Shown here: positions 53,741 through 63,141 of the stretch, piece after piece | Position numbering within the stretch: the first letter of the stretch is position 1 | Layout: each line of letters starts with the position of its first letter | Source: Saccharothrix algeriensis | GTDB taxonomy: Bacteria; Actinomycetota; Actinomycetes; Mycobacteriales; Pseudonocardiaceae | DNA: 64,000 nucleotides | Reading direction: 5' to 3' | Assembly: GCF_016907655.1 (NCBI RefSeq) | Contig: NZ_JAFBCL010000001.1 | Location: 4,312,001-4,376,000 of the forward strand | Program-made: the position numbers and the translations under genes | Notes under the pieces: model-generated | What the model saw: only the letters and a program-made list of their open reading frames with translations | Told to the model about the DNA's origin: nothing | Databases searched by the model: none

Positions 53741-55810
53741 GTGAGCAACACCGATGTGCTGAGCAGCGAAGCTCCTGCTGCTCCCGACGCCGCCCGTTCC
53801 GGAGCCGAGGAGAACGCTCTGACCACCCCTTCGAACGGCAGCGCCCCGCCGCGCAAGCGCGCCGGCCTCTCCGGAATGGTCCTCGCCGAGCTGCGCGAGC
53901 TGGCCGGCCAGCTCGGCCTCACCGACACCGCGGGGCTCCGCAAGGGCGACCTCATCGCGGCCATCAAGGAGCGGCAGGGCGGCACCTCCGGTCGGGGCAG
54001 TGCCGCGACGCCGCCGAAGGCCGAGAAGAAGCCCGCCGCCGACAAGCCCGCGGTCGACAAGCCCGCCGCCGACAAGCCCGTCGCCCAGGCGCCCGAGCCC
54101 GTCGCCGAGAGGGCGGTCGAGAAGCCGGTCCAGCAGCAGCTGGACGTGGCCGAGCGGCCCGCCGTCGAGGAGGAGGGCGGCCGGCGGGGCAACCGCCGCC
54201 GCCGGTCCGCCAACCGCCCGGCGGGCAGCCCGGAGGGCGGCCAGCCGGGCGCCGACGCGCCCGCCCAGCCGCAGCCCGACCGCGGCGAGCGCCCCGCGCC
54301 CGACCGCGCCGGGTCCGACCGGGGCCAGTCCGATCGCGGGCAGTCCGACCGGGGCCAGTCCGACCGGGGCCAGTCCGACCGGGGCCAGTCCGACCGGGGC
54401 GACCGCCAGGACCGCGGTGAGCAGCGCGAACAGCGCCAGGACCGGGGCGACCGCAACGACCGGGGCAGCCGCCGCGACCGGGACCGCGATCGGGACCGGG
54501 ATCGCGACGGAGGCCGCGACCGGGACCGCAACCGCCAGGGCGCCCAGAACGTCCAGGACGACGACGACGAAGAGGGCGGTCGCCGCGGTCGCCGCTTCCG
54601 CGACCGCCGCCGGCGCGGCGGGCGCGGCGACGGCACGGGTGGCGGCGCCGACACCGAGGTGCGCGAGGACGACGTCCTGCTCCCGGTGGCGGGCATCCTC
54701 GACGTGCTGGAGAACTACGCGTTCGTCCGCACGTCCGGCTACCTCGCGGGGCCGAACGACGTCTACGTGTCGCTGTCGCTGGTCCGCAAGTACGGCCTGC
54801 GACGCGGTGACGCGATCATCGGCGCCGTCCGCCAGCCGCGCGAGGGCGAGCAGCAGCGCCAGAAGTTCAACCCGCTGGTCCGGGTCGACAAGATCAACGG
54901 CTTGGACCCGGAGGAGTCGCGCAACCGCCCCGACTTCACCAAGCTGACGCCGCTGTACCCGAACGAGCGACTGCGCCTGGAGACCGAGCCGCACATCCTG
55001 ACGACGCGCGTCATCGACCTGGTGATGCCGATCGGCAAGGGGCAGCGCGCGCTGGTCGTCTCGCCGCCCAAGGCGGGCAAGACCTCCGTCCTCCAGTCGA
55101 TCGCGAACGCGATCACGAAGAACAACCCGGAGTGCCACCTGATGGTGGTCCTGGTGGACGAGCGCCCGGAGGAAGTGACCGACATGCAGCGGTCGGTGAA
55201 GGGCGAGGTCATCGCCTCCACCTTCGACCGCCCGCCGTCGGACCACACGACGATCTCCGAGCTGGCCATCGAGCGGGCCAAGCGCCTGGTCGAGATGGGC
55301 CACGACGTGGTCGTGCTGCTCGACTCGATCACCCGCCTGGGTCGCGCCTACAACCTGGCCGCGCCGGCCAGCGGGCGCATCCTGTCCGGTGGTGTCGACT
55401 CCACGGCCCTCTACCCGCCGAAGCGCTTCCTCGGCGCGGCGCGCAACATCGAGGGCGGCGGCAGCCTGACCGTCATCGCGACGGCGCTGGTGGAGACCGG
55501 CTCGGCCGGTGACAGCGTGATCTTCGAGGAGTTCAAGGGCACCGGCAACGCCGAGCTCAAGCTCGACCGCAAGATCGCGGACAAGCGCACCTTCCCGGCG
55601 GTGGACGTGGACTCGTCCGGCACCCGCAAGGAGGACCTGCTCCTGTCCCCGGACGAGCTGGCGGTCATGCACAAGCTCCGCCGGGTCCTGCACGCGCTCG
55701 ACAGCCAGCAGGCCATCGACCTGCTCCTGGACCGCCTCCGCAAGAGCCGGACCAACATCGAGTTCCTGATGCAGGTGGCCAAGACGACCCCCGGCGCGGA
55801 CAACGACTGA
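53741..55810 (+). CDS. rho: Transcription termination factor Rho with Arg/Asp-rich insertion
   Basis: The 689-residue hexameric RNA helicase releases RNA from RNA polymerase. The N-terminal SAP-like helix pair (LAELRELAGQLGLTDTAGLR) is followed by a disordered insertion (about residues 85-300): AAD KPA repeats, then about six RGQSD or RGQSDRG repeats, then an RD/RN-rich tract. The OB RNA-binding domain (VLENYAFVRTSGYLAGPNDV) and ATPase domain (Walker A SPPKAGKTS, QLEG-type VVLLDSITRLGRAYN, GGSLTVIATALVETGSAGD) are intact. GTG 53741 follows GGAAGGA by 5 nt. Actinobacterial Rho proteins have such insertions, which in relatives bind RNA or promote condensation. Confidence 0.96.
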   Translation: MSNTDVLSSEAPAAPDAARSGAEENALTTPSNGSAPPRKRAGLSGMVLAELRELAGQLGLTDTAGLRKGDLIAAIKERQGGTSGRGSAATPPKAEKKPAADKPAVDKPAADKPVAQAPEPVAERAVEKPVQQQLDVAERPAVEEEGGRRGNRRRRSANRPAGSPEGGQPGADAPAQPQPDRGERPAPDRAGSDRGQSDRGQSDRGQSDRGQSDRGQSDRGDRQDRGEQREQRQDRGDRNDRGSRRDRDRDRDRDRDGGRDRDRNRQGAQNVQDDDDEEGGRRGRRFRDRRRRGGRGDGTGGGADTEVREDDVLLPVAGILDVLENYAFVRTSGYLAGPNDVYVSLSLVRKYGLRRGDAIIGAVRQPREGEQQRQKFNPLVRVDKINGLDPEESRNRPDFTKLTPLYPNERLRLETEPHILTTRVIDLVMPIGKGQRALVVSPPKAGKTSVLQSIANAITKNNPECHLMVVLVDERPEEVTDMQRSVKGEVIASTFDRPPSDHTTISELAIERAKRLVEMGHDVVVLLDSITRLGRAYNLAAPASGRILSGGVDSTALYPPKRFLGAARNIEGGGSLTVIATALVETGSAGDSVIFEEFKGTGNAELKLDRKIADKRTFPAVDVDSSGTRKEDLLLSPDELAVMHKLRRVLHALDSQQAIDLLLDRLRKSRTNIEFLMQVAKTTPGADND

Positions 55811-55827
55811 CCGACCGGACCGTCACC

Positions 55828-55862
55828 GGGAAAGCCCGCCGACCGAGTCGGCGGGCTTTCCC
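55828..55862 (+). terminator. Terminator after rho
   Basis: A perfect 15-bp stem (GGGAAAGCCCGCCGA, 55828-55842, with 55848-55862) and a CCGAG loop begin 17 nt after the stop. The T-tract is weak. Confidence 0.8.
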
Positions 55863-55999
55863 CGTCCAAGGCCCGCCCACCCACCAAGTCCACCCGCTCT
55901 GGAATCACACCGCGCCGTCCTGAAGCCGGCTTGAAGCCGCGCGCAGCGCGCACCCCGGTGTGGGCTGCGTGTCATCCCCGTATGGCCTGCGCGCAGCGA

Positions 56000-56074
56000 A
56001 CCGCATGTGTCAAGGGGAGATCGAGGCACCCGGTCACCGCACACCCGATTCGATCTCCCCTTGACACATGTGGT
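56000..56074. repeat. Long hairpin, 25-nt loop (copy 2, left)
   Basis: Arms 56004-56024 and 56050-56070 are perfect over 21 bp and extend by one G-T pair and ACC/GGT to 25 bp. Unlike the other three hairpins the loop is 25 nt and the stem lacks the G5-6 run, so this arm has been replaced rather than mutated. Confidence 0.88.
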
Positions 56075-56308
56075 TGTCTTTGACCAGGTCATGCGGGGAT
56101 GGCACGACGCCCTGAGCTTGGTCTTTGTGTCATCCTTGGCGGCCTCTTGGCCGCTCTTCATACCTCTGTCACGCACGGATCCGGGTGAGATTCGGTGCTG
56201 TACCGCCCGAGGCTGAAAAGAAAAAGAGTCCTCGCCGGACAGGCAGGCCGCCAAGGAGAATGAAAAGAAACAGCGGTCGTGTTCCCCCCGCATGACCTGT
56301 CAAAGACG

Positions 56309-56369
56309 ACCATGCTTTTCCTGGGGGTGCAAGCGAAAAGCGTGCTTGCACCCCCAGGAAAAGCATGGT
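56309..56369. repeat. Perfect 26-bp hairpin, 9-nt loop (copy 2, right)
   Basis: Arms 56309-56334 and 56344-56369 pair perfectly around GAAAAGCGT. It is the counterpart of the hairpin at 3437-3497. The two stems differ by a compensated shift (TTCTGGGGGG against TTCCTGGGGG) that keeps both fully paired. Confidence 0.9.
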
Positions 56370-56409
56370 AGCCCTCCGGGCAGGCCATACTGATCTTCAA
56401 TTGTTGGGG

Positions 56410-57491
56410 TCAGGTTGGTTCGGGGGTGAGGGTCAGGCCGGTGTGGGCGAGGAATCCGTCGAGCAGGTCGGGCCGGTTCCGGATGAGGCGGAGTCGGCGG
56501 CGCACGATCGGGACCAGGTCGTTCAGACCGACGGGGGCGAGGTTGGCCAGACCGCGTTTGAGGTGTGACCACACCCCTTCCACCGGGTTGAGTTCCGGGG
56601 CGTAGGCGGGTAGTCGGATCACGTGCAGCCAGTCCCGGGCGGCGAGGGCGGGCCGTATCCGGGCGCTGATGTGCCGGTCGAGGTTGTCCCAGATCAGCAC
56701 GATCGGGCCGCCCAGGCGACGGTGGGCGTCGTCCAGCAGCGCGAGGTAGTGCCGCTCGAGGAAGCTGCGCGGGGCCGGCGGGCTGCGGCGGCGGTGGTGC
56801 ACGAGCACCCGGTGCAGCAGCCGGGTGCGTTCGCCGGGTTTGACGCAGAGCAGGCCGGCCACCGAGATCCGACCCTGGGAACCGGCCCAGTAGGGCAGGA
56901 CCGGGGTGTGGCCGCGCCTTGCCCAGGTGCGGGCCTTGTGCGGGCGGGTGTTGCAGCCGGTCTCGTCCTCGAAGCACAACCAGGCGCCCAGGTCCGCGGC
57001 TAGGGTTTTCCCCGCGCCCACGACTCCCGCCGCCAGGCGGTGACCGCGGCCTCGTCACGGCGGTCGGCCCGCCGGGCCGGCACCTGGGGGCTGTAACCGA
57101 TGCGGTGCAGCACCAGCGACATCCCGGCCGGGGTGTAGCGCACCGCGAACAACCGCGCGACCAGCTCCGCGACCCTGGCCAGGGTCCAGCGTCGATCCTC
57201 GGTGTACCCGTGGGCGGCCGGCCCCTGCTCCAGGGCCTGGACCAGCCGGTCGAGCCGGGCCCGGTCCAGACGGCAGTCCGGCCCGCCCGGCCCCCTGGAG
57301 CGCAGGGCCTGCCGGCCCCCGGCACGCCACAAACGCCGCCAGGCATAGGCGGACTTGGTCGACACCCGCAGACCACGAGCGACCTCGCAGGCGCCCACAC
57401 CACGCTCGAACCAGTCGGCGGCCTGCATCCGCACCGCCTCACGTCGGGCCCGTTCCCGTCCGGTCAGGCCACCACCATCGGGATAGCGCAT
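56410..57491 (-). CDS. IS630-family transposase made by -1 frameshift of two overlapping frames
   Basis: The first frame (start ATG 57491, MRYPDGGGLT) encodes the DNA-binding part: VGACEVARGLRVSTKSAYAW, GGRQALRSRGPGG and VARLFAVRYTPAGMSLVLHRIG; it stops at 57000. The second frame, from about 57021 to 56410, encodes the DDE core: CFEDETG, VLIWDNLDRH and YAPELNPVEGVWSHLKRG. The fused product would be about 360 residues, normal for IS630. An upstream TTG (57533) would add 14 residues and is less likely. The second frame's stop lies in the terminal repeat. Confidence 0.88.
57006..57012 (-). other. Slippery heptamer G-GGA-AAA for -1 frameshift
   Basis: On the minus strand the zero frame reads CGG GGA AAA CCC TAG. 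Slipping back one base on GGGAAAA gives GGG AAA ACC CTA, exactly the frame of the downstream transposase part. This is a canonical X-XXY-YYZ site two codons before the stop. Confidence 0.75.
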
Positions 57492-57641
57492 ACCCCACGG
57501 GTACCCCCGGGACAGCCCCACCCACCGACACAAGCCACCACAGACCCCAACAATTGAAGATCAGTACGGGGAGAACACGAAGGCCGGCTTCTGTGCGGGC
57601 GCGCGAACGGCTGGAGCGCTTTGGGGCGGTTCGGGGTGGGG

Positions 57642-58052
57642 TCAGCAGGTGCCGGCGTGGGTCATGCCCTCGTCGGGGTCATCGGCCACGCGGCGCCGTT
57701 CGGCCACGCACTCGGCGACGAGGAACGCCAGCACGGGGAGGCCGACGGCCGTCGTGGCGGCGGCCGGCACGTGCAGGCCGTCGAGCAGGACGCCGGTCGC
57801 CAGCCACGTCGTGAGGTAACCCCAGCGGAGCCAGACCCGCTGCCAGTCGTGGCGCCAGGTCACCGCGCTGCTGGAGCCGACGCCCACCGCGACCGCCGCG
57901 CCGAACAGCGGGCTGGCCAGGGTGACGTCGCGGGGGCCGCCGAGGAGCAGGCCGGTCAGCCCGATCAGGCCGAGCACGGCGCTGCCGAACAGGAACGGCA
58001 CGGCCAGCCACGTGGTCAACCGCAGCGGGCGTCCGGGGGTGCACGACAACAC
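57642..58052 (-). CDS. Small membrane protein, function unknown
   Basis: The protein has about 136 residues and four hydrophobic helices (LTTWLAVPFLFGSAVLGLIG, PLFGAAVAVGVG, WGYLTTWLATGVLLDGL, AATTAVGLPVLAFLVAECV) with a cytosolic acidic tail ADDPDEGMTHAGTC. No family is recognised. The GTG at 58052 lacks a strong ribosome-binding site; a longer frame to 58247 is polar and overlaps the rpmE promoter region, so it is disfavoured. Confidence 0.55.
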   Translation of the reverse strand: MLSCTPGRPLRLTTWLAVPFLFGSAVLGLIGLTGLLLGGPRDVTLASPLFGAAVAVGVGSSSAVTWRHDWQRVWLRWGYLTTWLATGVLLDGLHVPAAATTAVGLPVLAFLVAECVAERRRVADDPDEGMTHAGTC

Positions 58053-58188
58053 GGGTTCAGTCTTGCGGGTGGCAGCAGGCGGGTGACGCGCGCCGTGGTC
58101 CAGCGGTTGCCCGGTGCGCCGAGTGGTCGGCCGCGCGCGGCGAGCGGTCGTGAGCTCGGACACGGGAACATCCCAGGTCCGGAACGCG

Positions 58189-58220
58189 TTGACATGCTCG
58201 TCGACGGCATCTGGCAGACT
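58189..58220 (+). promoter_or_regulatory. Candidate rpmE promoter
   Basis: A consensus TTGACA (58189-58194) stands 100 nt before rpmE. The best -10 candidate CAGACT (58215-58220) gives a 20-nt spacer, longer than usual, so the call is tentative. Confidence 0.35.
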
Positions 58221-58297
58221 GTCAGGTCGAGTCCGGCTCCGGTTCACCTCCCGCGAACGACGAGGACCCGGCGGCCACCGAAGAGAGGGACAAGACG

Positions 58298-58513
58298 TTG
58301 AAGACCGGTATTCACCCCGAGTACGTGACGACCGAGGTCACCTGCGGCTGTGGGAACACCTTCACCACGCGCAGCACCAAGACCTCCGGTTCCATCCACG
58401 TCGAGGTCTGCTCGAACTGCCACCCGTTCTACACCGGCAAGCAGAAGATCCTCGACACCGGTGGCCGGGTCGCGCGCTTCGAGGCCCGCTACGGCAAGCG
58501 CAAGGGCAAGTAG
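58298..58513 (+). CDS. rpmE: Ribosomal protein bL31 (zinc-ribbon C+ form)
   Basis: The 71-residue protein begins [16 protein letters not shown] and has the four zinc cysteines in TCGCGNTF and [13 protein letters not shown]. It is the zinc-containing paralogue of bL31 used when zinc is plentiful. The start codon is TTG (58298), preceded by GAGAGGGA at about 8 nt, an uncommon start for a ribosomal protein. Confidence 0.96.
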   Translation: MKTGIHPEYVTTEVTCGCGNTFTTRSTKTSGSIHVEVCSNCHPFYTGKQKILDTGGRVARFEARYGKRKGK

Positions 58514-58520
58514 CCGAACC

Positions 58521-58556
58521 GACGGCGTCCACCCGGGAAACCGGGTGGGCGCCGTC
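58521..58556 (+). terminator. Terminator between rpmE and prfA
   Basis: A 16-bp stem (58521-58536 with 58541-58556, one G-T pair) capped by a GAAA tetraloop starts 7 nt after rpmE. Partial read-through into prfA, 40 nt on, is likely because no separate prfA promoter is evident. Confidence 0.75.
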
Positions 58557-58595
58557 GTCGTCTCACCAGCCACCGTCGAGACCGGAGCGCCGAAC

Positions 58596-59651
58596 GTGAC
58601 CCTGGAAGCACTGCTCGCCGAGCACGCCGAGCTGGAGGCCAAGCTCGCCGACCCCTCGGTGCACGCCGACCAGGCAGGCGCGCGGAAGCTCGGCAAGCGC
58701 TACGCCGAGCTGACCCCGATCGTCCGCACCGCCCGCGAGCTGGGCGAGGCCCGCAGCGACCTGGAGGCCGCGCGCGAGCTGGCCGCCGAGGACCCGGCCT
58801 TCCAGACCGAGGCCGACGAGCTGTCCGAGCGCATCCCCCGCATCGAGGAGCGCCTGACCGAGCTGCTGCTGCCGCGCGACCCGCACGACTCCGCCGACGT
58901 GGTCCTGGAGATCAAGTCCGGCGAGGGCGGCGAGGAGTCCGCGCTGTTCGCGGGCGACCTGCTGCGCATGTACCTGAGGTACGCGGAGCGGCACGGCTGG
59001 AAGGCCGAGGTGCTCGACGGCACCGACTCGGACCTGGGCGGCTACAAGGACGTCACGGTCGCCATCAAGGCGCGGACCGACTCGCCGGACGGGGTGTGGT
59101 CGCGGCTGAAGTACGAGGGCGGCGTCCACCGCGTGCAGCGGGTGCCGGTCACCGAGAGCCAGGGCCGCATCCACACCAGCGCGGCCGGCGTCCTGGTGTT
59201 CCCGGAGACCGAGGACGTCGAGATCGAGATCGACGAGAACGACCTGCGGGTGGACGTGTTCCGCTCCTCGGGCAAGGGCGGGCAGAGCGTCAACACCACC
59301 GACTCGGCGGTCCGCATCACCCACCTGCCCACGGGCATCGTCGTCTCCTGCCAGAACGAGCGCAGCCAGTTGCAGAACAAGGCGCGCGCGATGCAGGTCC
59401 TGCAGGCCCGGCTGCAGGCGCTGGCCGAGGAGAAGGCGCAGCAGGAGGCTTCCGACGCGCGGCGCACGCAGATCCGCACCGTGGACCGGTCCGAACGGGT
59501 GAGGACCTACAACTTCCCGGAATCCCGCATCTCCGACCACCGGGTCGGGTACAAAGCGCATAACCTGGACCAGGTCCTGGACGGCGACCTCGACGCGGTG
59601 CTCGACGCGCTGGCGGCGGCCGACCGGGCGGAACGGCTTGCCGGCGGGTGA
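58596..59651 (+). CDS. prfA: Peptide chain release factor 1
   Basis: The 351-residue factor recognises UAA and UAG. The GGQ peptidyl-hydrolysis motif lies in [16 protein letters not shown] (near residue 225). [33 protein letters not shown] and the C-terminal [16 protein letters not shown] are typical. GTG 58596 follows GGAG by about 10 nt. The prmC product that methylates this GGQ glutamine is encoded 2.6 kb downstream. Confidence 0.97.
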   Translation: MTLEALLAEHAELEAKLADPSVHADQAGARKLGKRYAELTPIVRTARELGEARSDLEAARELAAEDPAFQTEADELSERIPRIEERLTELLLPRDPHDSADVVLEIKSGEGGEESALFAGDLLRMYLRYAERHGWKAEVLDGTDSDLGGYKDVTVAIKARTDSPDGVWSRLKYEGGVHRVQRVPVTESQGRIHTSAAGVLVFPETEDVEIEIDENDLRVDVFRSSGKGGQSVNTTDSAVRITHLPTGIVVSCQNERSQLQNKARAMQVLQARLQALAEEKAQQEASDARRTQIRTVDRSERVRTYNFPESRISDHRVGYKAHNLDQVLDGDLDAVLDALAAADRAERLAGG

Positions 59652-59669
59652 CTGACGGGAGGGCGCGCG

Positions 59670-60869
59670 ATGGCGGAGATCCTGGTGGACCCGCGGTGCG
59701 CCCCGCTCGACCGCACCCTCGACCTGCGCGTCGTCGGCCTGGAGCCGGGCGGTGAGACCACCGTCCGCGCCACCACCGGCGACTTGGCGGCGCAGGCCGT
59801 CTTCCGCGCCGACGACCGGGGCGTGGTCGACCTGACCCGGCACGCCCCGGTGTCCGGCAGCTACTCCGGGGTCGACCCGATGGGCCTGTTCTGGTCCCTG
59901 GCGCCGACCGGGGAGCGGCCCGGGCCGACCCGGTTGGAGGCGACCGGCGCCGAGCCGGTCGAGATCACTCGTCCGGGTGTTCCCGAGGGGATCGAGCGCA
60001 CCGAGGCGCCGGACCTGTCCGCCGTCCTGTTCGGACCCGGCGACGGCGCCGCCCGGCCCGGCGTGGTCGTGCTGGGCGGCGAGGACGGCGGGCGGCCCGA
60101 GCGCGACGCGGCCCTGCTGGCCGGCCACGGCTTCACGACGCTCGCCCTGCCCTGCACCGGCGCGCCGGGGCTGCCCGACGACCTCGTGGAGGTCCCGCTG
60201 GAGCACGTCGGTCGGGCCGTCGACCTCCTGCGCGAGCGCGCGGGGCGGGTCGGCCTGCTCGGCGCGTCGCGGGGCGGGGAGCTGGCGCTCCTGGCGGCCT
60301 CCGCGTTCCCGGCGGTCCGGGCGGTGGTCAGCGTCGTGGGCGGCGGGGTGGTGACGCAGGGCATCGGGCCCGGCAAGCGCCTGCTGGAGAAGCTGTCGGC
60401 GGAGGTCGCGGCGTGGACGTGGCGGGGCCGCCCCCTGCCGTACCTGCCGCACTACGTCCCCGAGGAGCTGCGGCGCGCGGTCGTGGCCGGCGAGCCGGTG
60501 CGGCTGCGGCCGGTGGTCGACCTGTCCGACGGCATCCCGGAGGCGGCCGAGATCCCGGTCGAGCGGGTCGCCGGCGGTGTGCTGCTGCTCTCATCCGGGC
60601 GCGACGAGGTCCGGCCGAGCGCCGAGCTGAGCGAGGTGGCGCAGCGCCGGCTGGCGGAGCACCGCCACCCGTTCCGGTACGAGCACGTGGTGTACCCGGA
60701 CGCCGGGCACCTGATCGCCGGGGCGCCGCACCGGCCCGCCACGGACCTGGTGACCCGGGGTCTCGGCGCCCGGCTCGCCGCGGGCGGCACACCGGCCGCC
60801 ACGGCGGCGGCGCGGGCGGACGCGTGGCGCCGGACCATCGAGTTCTTCTCCGACCAACTGGGCACCTAG
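59670..60869 (+). CDS. Acyl-CoA thioesterase/BAAT-family alpha/beta hydrolase
   Basis: The 399-residue protein has an N-terminal BAAT beta-sandwich (residues 1-125: [31 protein letters not shown]) and a C-terminal hydrolase (nucleophile elbow [13 protein letters not shown] near residue 198, Asp in [10 protein letters not shown], His in PDAGHLI). The nucleophile is Ser, as in bacterial thioesterases, rather than Cys of the amino-acid conjugating enzymes. The substrate is unknown. ATG 59670 follows GGGAGGG, 18 nt after prfA. Confidence 0.85.
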   Translation: MAEILVDPRCAPLDRTLDLRVVGLEPGGETTVRATTGDLAAQAVFRADDRGVVDLTRHAPVSGSYSGVDPMGLFWSLAPTGERPGPTRLEATGAEPVEITRPGVPEGIERTEAPDLSAVLFGPGDGAARPGVVVLGGEDGGRPERDAALLAGHGFTTLALPCTGAPGLPDDLVEVPLEHVGRAVDLLRERAGRVGLLGASRGGELALLAASAFPAVRAVVSVVGGGVVTQGIGPGKRLLEKLSAEVAAWTWRGRPLPYLPHYVPEELRRAVVAGEPVRLRPVVDLSDGIPEAAEIPVERVAGGVLLLSSGRDEVRPSAELSEVAQRRLAEHRHPFRYEHVVYPDAGHLIAGAPHRPATDLVTRGLGARLAAGGTPAATAAARADAWRRTIEFFSDQLGT

Positions 60870-60879
60870 TGTGTGTTTC

Positions 60880-62265
60880 ATGAGCGCACACTTCGACGTC
60901 GTGGTCCTCGGTGCGGGGCCAGGCGGGTACGTCGCCGCGATCCGCGCGGCCCAGCTGGGGCTGAAGACGGCTGTCATCGAGGAGCGTTACTGGGGCGGGG
61001 TGTGCCTGAACGTGGGCTGCATCCCCTCCAAGGCGCTGCTGCGCAACGCCGAGCTGGCGCACCTGTTCAAGCACGAGCAGAAGACCTACGGCATCCGGGT
61101 CGACGGCTCGGTGCAGTTCGACTACGGCGCCGCCTACGAGCGCAGCCGCAAGGTCGCGGACGGGCGCGTCAAGGGCGTGCACTTCCTGATGAAGAAGAAC
61201 GGCATCACCGAGTACAACGGTCGTGGGTCCTTCGTCGACGCGAACACCATCCAGGTGGGTGACGAGCAGGTCACGTTCGACCACGCGATCATCGCCACGG
61301 GCGCGTACACCCGCCTGCTGCCCGGCACGTCGCTGTCCGAGCGCGTGGTGACCTACGAGGAGCAGATCCTCTCGTCCGAGCTGCCGGAGAGCATCGTCAT
61401 CGCGGGCGCGGGGGCCATCGGCGTCGAGTTCGGCTACGTGCTGCACAACTACGGCGTCAAGGTCACGATCGTGGAGTTCCTGGACCGCATCGTGCCCCTG
61501 GAGGACGTCGAGGTGTCCACGGAGCTGGCCAAGCGCTACAAGCGCATGGGCATCGACGTGCGCACCGGGACGCGCGTGGAGTCCATCGACGACACCGGCT
61601 CCAAGGTGCGCGTCACGATCTCCAAGGACGGCGAGGAGGAGGTGCTGGAAGCCGACAAGGTCATGCAGGCCATCGGTTTCCAGCCGCGCGTGGAGGGCTA
61701 CGGCCTGGAGAACACGGGCGTGGCCCTGACCGAGCGCGGCGCGATCGCCGTGGACGGTCGCGGTCGGACCAACGTGCCGCACCTCTACGCCATCGGCGAC
61801 GTGACGGCGAAGCTGATGCTGGCGCACACGGCCGAGTCCATGGGCATCATCGCGGCGGAGACCATCGCCGGCGCGGAGACGATGGAGCTGGACTTCGTCA
61901 TGATCCCGCGGGCGACCTACTGCCAGCCCCAGGTCGCGAGCTTCGGCTACACCGAGGCGCAGGCCCGCGAGAAGGGCTTCGACGTCCAGGTGGCGAAGTT
62001 CCCGTTCACGGCCAACGGCAAGGCGCACGGCCTCGGCGACTCGACGGGCTTCGTGAAGCTGATCAGCGACGCGAAGCACGGCGAGTTGCTCGGCGGGCAC
62101 CTGATCGGCCCGGACGTGACCGAACTGCTGCCCGAGCTGACCCTGGCGCAGCAGTGGGACCTCACGGTGCACGAGGTGGCCCGCAACGTCCACGCGCACC
62201 CGACGCTGGGCGAGGCGGTCAAGGAGGCCGTGCACGGCCTGGCCGGGCACATGATCAACTTCTAG
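60880..62265 (+). CDS. lpdA: Dihydrolipoyl dehydrogenase
   Basis: The 461-residue flavoprotein oxidises dihydrolipoamide, using NAD+, in 2-oxo-acid dehydrogenase complexes. It has [18 protein letters not shown] (FAD), the redox disulfide [16 protein letters not shown] (Cys near residues 42 and 47), [15 protein letters not shown] (NAD) and the C-terminal [17 protein letters not shown]is-Glu pair. ATG 60880 lies 6 nt after a TAGTGT box (60868-60873) with no ribosome-binding site, suggesting a leaderless start. No other complex subunit is nearby. Confidence 0.94.
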   Translation: MSAHFDVVVLGAGPGGYVAAIRAAQLGLKTAVIEERYWGGVCLNVGCIPSKALLRNAELAHLFKHEQKTYGIRVDGSVQFDYGAAYERSRKVADGRVKGVHFLMKKNGITEYNGRGSFVDANTIQVGDEQVTFDHAIIATGAYTRLLPGTSLSERVVTYEEQILSSELPESIVIAGAGAIGVEFGYVLHNYGVKVTIVEFLDRIVPLEDVEVSTELAKRYKRMGIDVRTGTRVESIDDTGSKVRVTISKDGEEEVLEADKVMQAIGFQPRVEGYGLENTGVALTERGAIAVDGRGRTNVPHLYAIGDVTAKLMLAHTAESMGIIAAETIAGAETMELDFVMIPRATYCQPQVASFGYTEAQAREKGFDVQVAKFPFTANGKAHGLGDSTGFVKLISDAKHGELLGGHLIGPDVTELLPELTLAQQWDLTVHEVARNVHAHPTLGEAVKEAVHGLAGHMINF

Positions 62266-62283
62266 CCCCTAGGCTCACCCACC

Positions 62284-63141
62284 ATGACCCGACACCCGCT
62301 GCGGTTGGCCGTCCTGGAAGCCGAACGGATGCTGGCCGCGGCGGGGGTCGGCAGCCCCCGCGCGGACGCGGAGCTGCTGGCCGCCCACGTCCTGGGCGTG
62401 CAGCGCTCCCGCCTGCCCCTCATCCCGCTGGTGGACCCGCCGGTGGTCGAGGCGCTGCACCGGCTGGTGCGGGCGCGGGTCAAGCGCGTGCCGCTGCAGC
62501 ACCTCACCGGCTGGGCGCACCTGGGCGGCCTGGACCTCGACGTGGGCCCCGGCGTGTTCATCCCGCGGCCGGAGACCGAGCTGCTGCTGGAGTGGGCGCT
62601 GTCCGCGGTGGGCGCCGACCCCGTGGTGGTCGACCTGTGCACCGGCTCGGGCGCGCTGGCCCTGGCGGTGGCCCACCGCCTGCCGGGCGCGGTGGTGCAC
62701 GCCGTGGAGCGCGACCCGGTGGCCCTGTCCTGGGCCAGGCGCAACGCCGACGCCCGGGCCGCGGCGGGCGACCGGCCCATCCACCTGCACTCCGGCGACG
62801 TGACCGCGCCGGGCGTGCTGTCCGACCTGGACGGCGCGGTCGACCTCGTGCTGTGCAACCCGCCCTACGTGCCCGACAGCACCCCCGTGCCCCCCGAGGT
62901 GGCCGAGCACGACCCGCCCGCGGCGGTCTTCGGCGGGCCGGACGGGTTGGACGTGATCCGCCACGTGGTGGGCGTCGCGGCGCGGTTGCTGAAGTCCGGC
63001 GGCCACGTGGCGGTCGAGCACGACGACACGCACGCGGTGGCGGTGCCGGCCCTGCTGTCGGCCCGCCGCGTGCTGACCGACGTGGCCGACCACACCGACC
63101 TGGCCGGCCGCCCGCGCTTCGCCACCGCCCGCCGGACCTGA
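62284..63141 (+). CDS. prmC: Release factor glutamine methyltransferase
   Basis: The 285-residue SAM-dependent enzyme methylates the GGQ glutamine of release factors. It has the N-terminal helical domain (LLAAHVLGVQRSRLPLIP, VPLQHLTGWAHLGG), FIPRPETELLLEW, VVDLCTGSGALALAVAHRLPG (SAM site), and the catalytic NPPY in LVLCNPPYVPDS. The last eight codons lie in the first unit of a 35-bp tandem repeat. ATG 62284 is 18 nt after lpdA. Confidence 0.95.
   Translation: MTRHPLRLAVLEAERMLAAAGVGSPRADAELLAAHVLGVQRSRLPLIPLVDPPVVEALHRLVRARVKRVPLQHLTGWAHLGGLDLDVGPGVFIPRPETELLLEWALSAVGADPVVVDLCTGSGALALAVAHRLPGAVVHAVERDPVALSWARRNADARAAAGDRPIHLHSGDVTAPGVLSDLDGAVDLVLCNPPYVPDSTPVPPEVAEHDPPAAVFGGPDGLDVIRHVVGVAARLLKSGGHVAVEHDDTHAVAVPALLSARRVLTDVADHTDLAGRPRFATARRT

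Larger units (their letters stand above)
56390..57564. mobile_element. IS630-family insertion sequence, apparently intact (1175 bp)
   Basis: Terminal inverted repeats of 22 bp are perfect (CTGATCTTCAATTGTTGGGG... from 56390; complement ends at 57564) and flanked by TA at 56388-56389 and 57565-57566. Copy 1 of the host repeat has the uninterrupted junction (GGCCGTACGGGGAG against GGCCA-TA-CGGGGAG), showing exact insertion with TA duplication. Confidence 0.95.
55965..57582. repeat. Double-hairpin repeat element, copy 2, inverted and split by IS630
   Basis: Without the IS and its TA duplication this is about 441 bp and matches copy 1 (3401-3850) in the opposite orientation. Its right half (GCTGAAAAGAAAAAGAGTCC through the GGGCAGGCCATA end) is the complement of copy 1's left half. 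Its left half matches copy 1's right half across ACGCACGGATCCGGGTGAG, but with a different hairpin. The right terminus CGGGGAGAACACGAAG (57567-57582) is conserved; the left terminus is more diverged. Confidence 0.75.
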
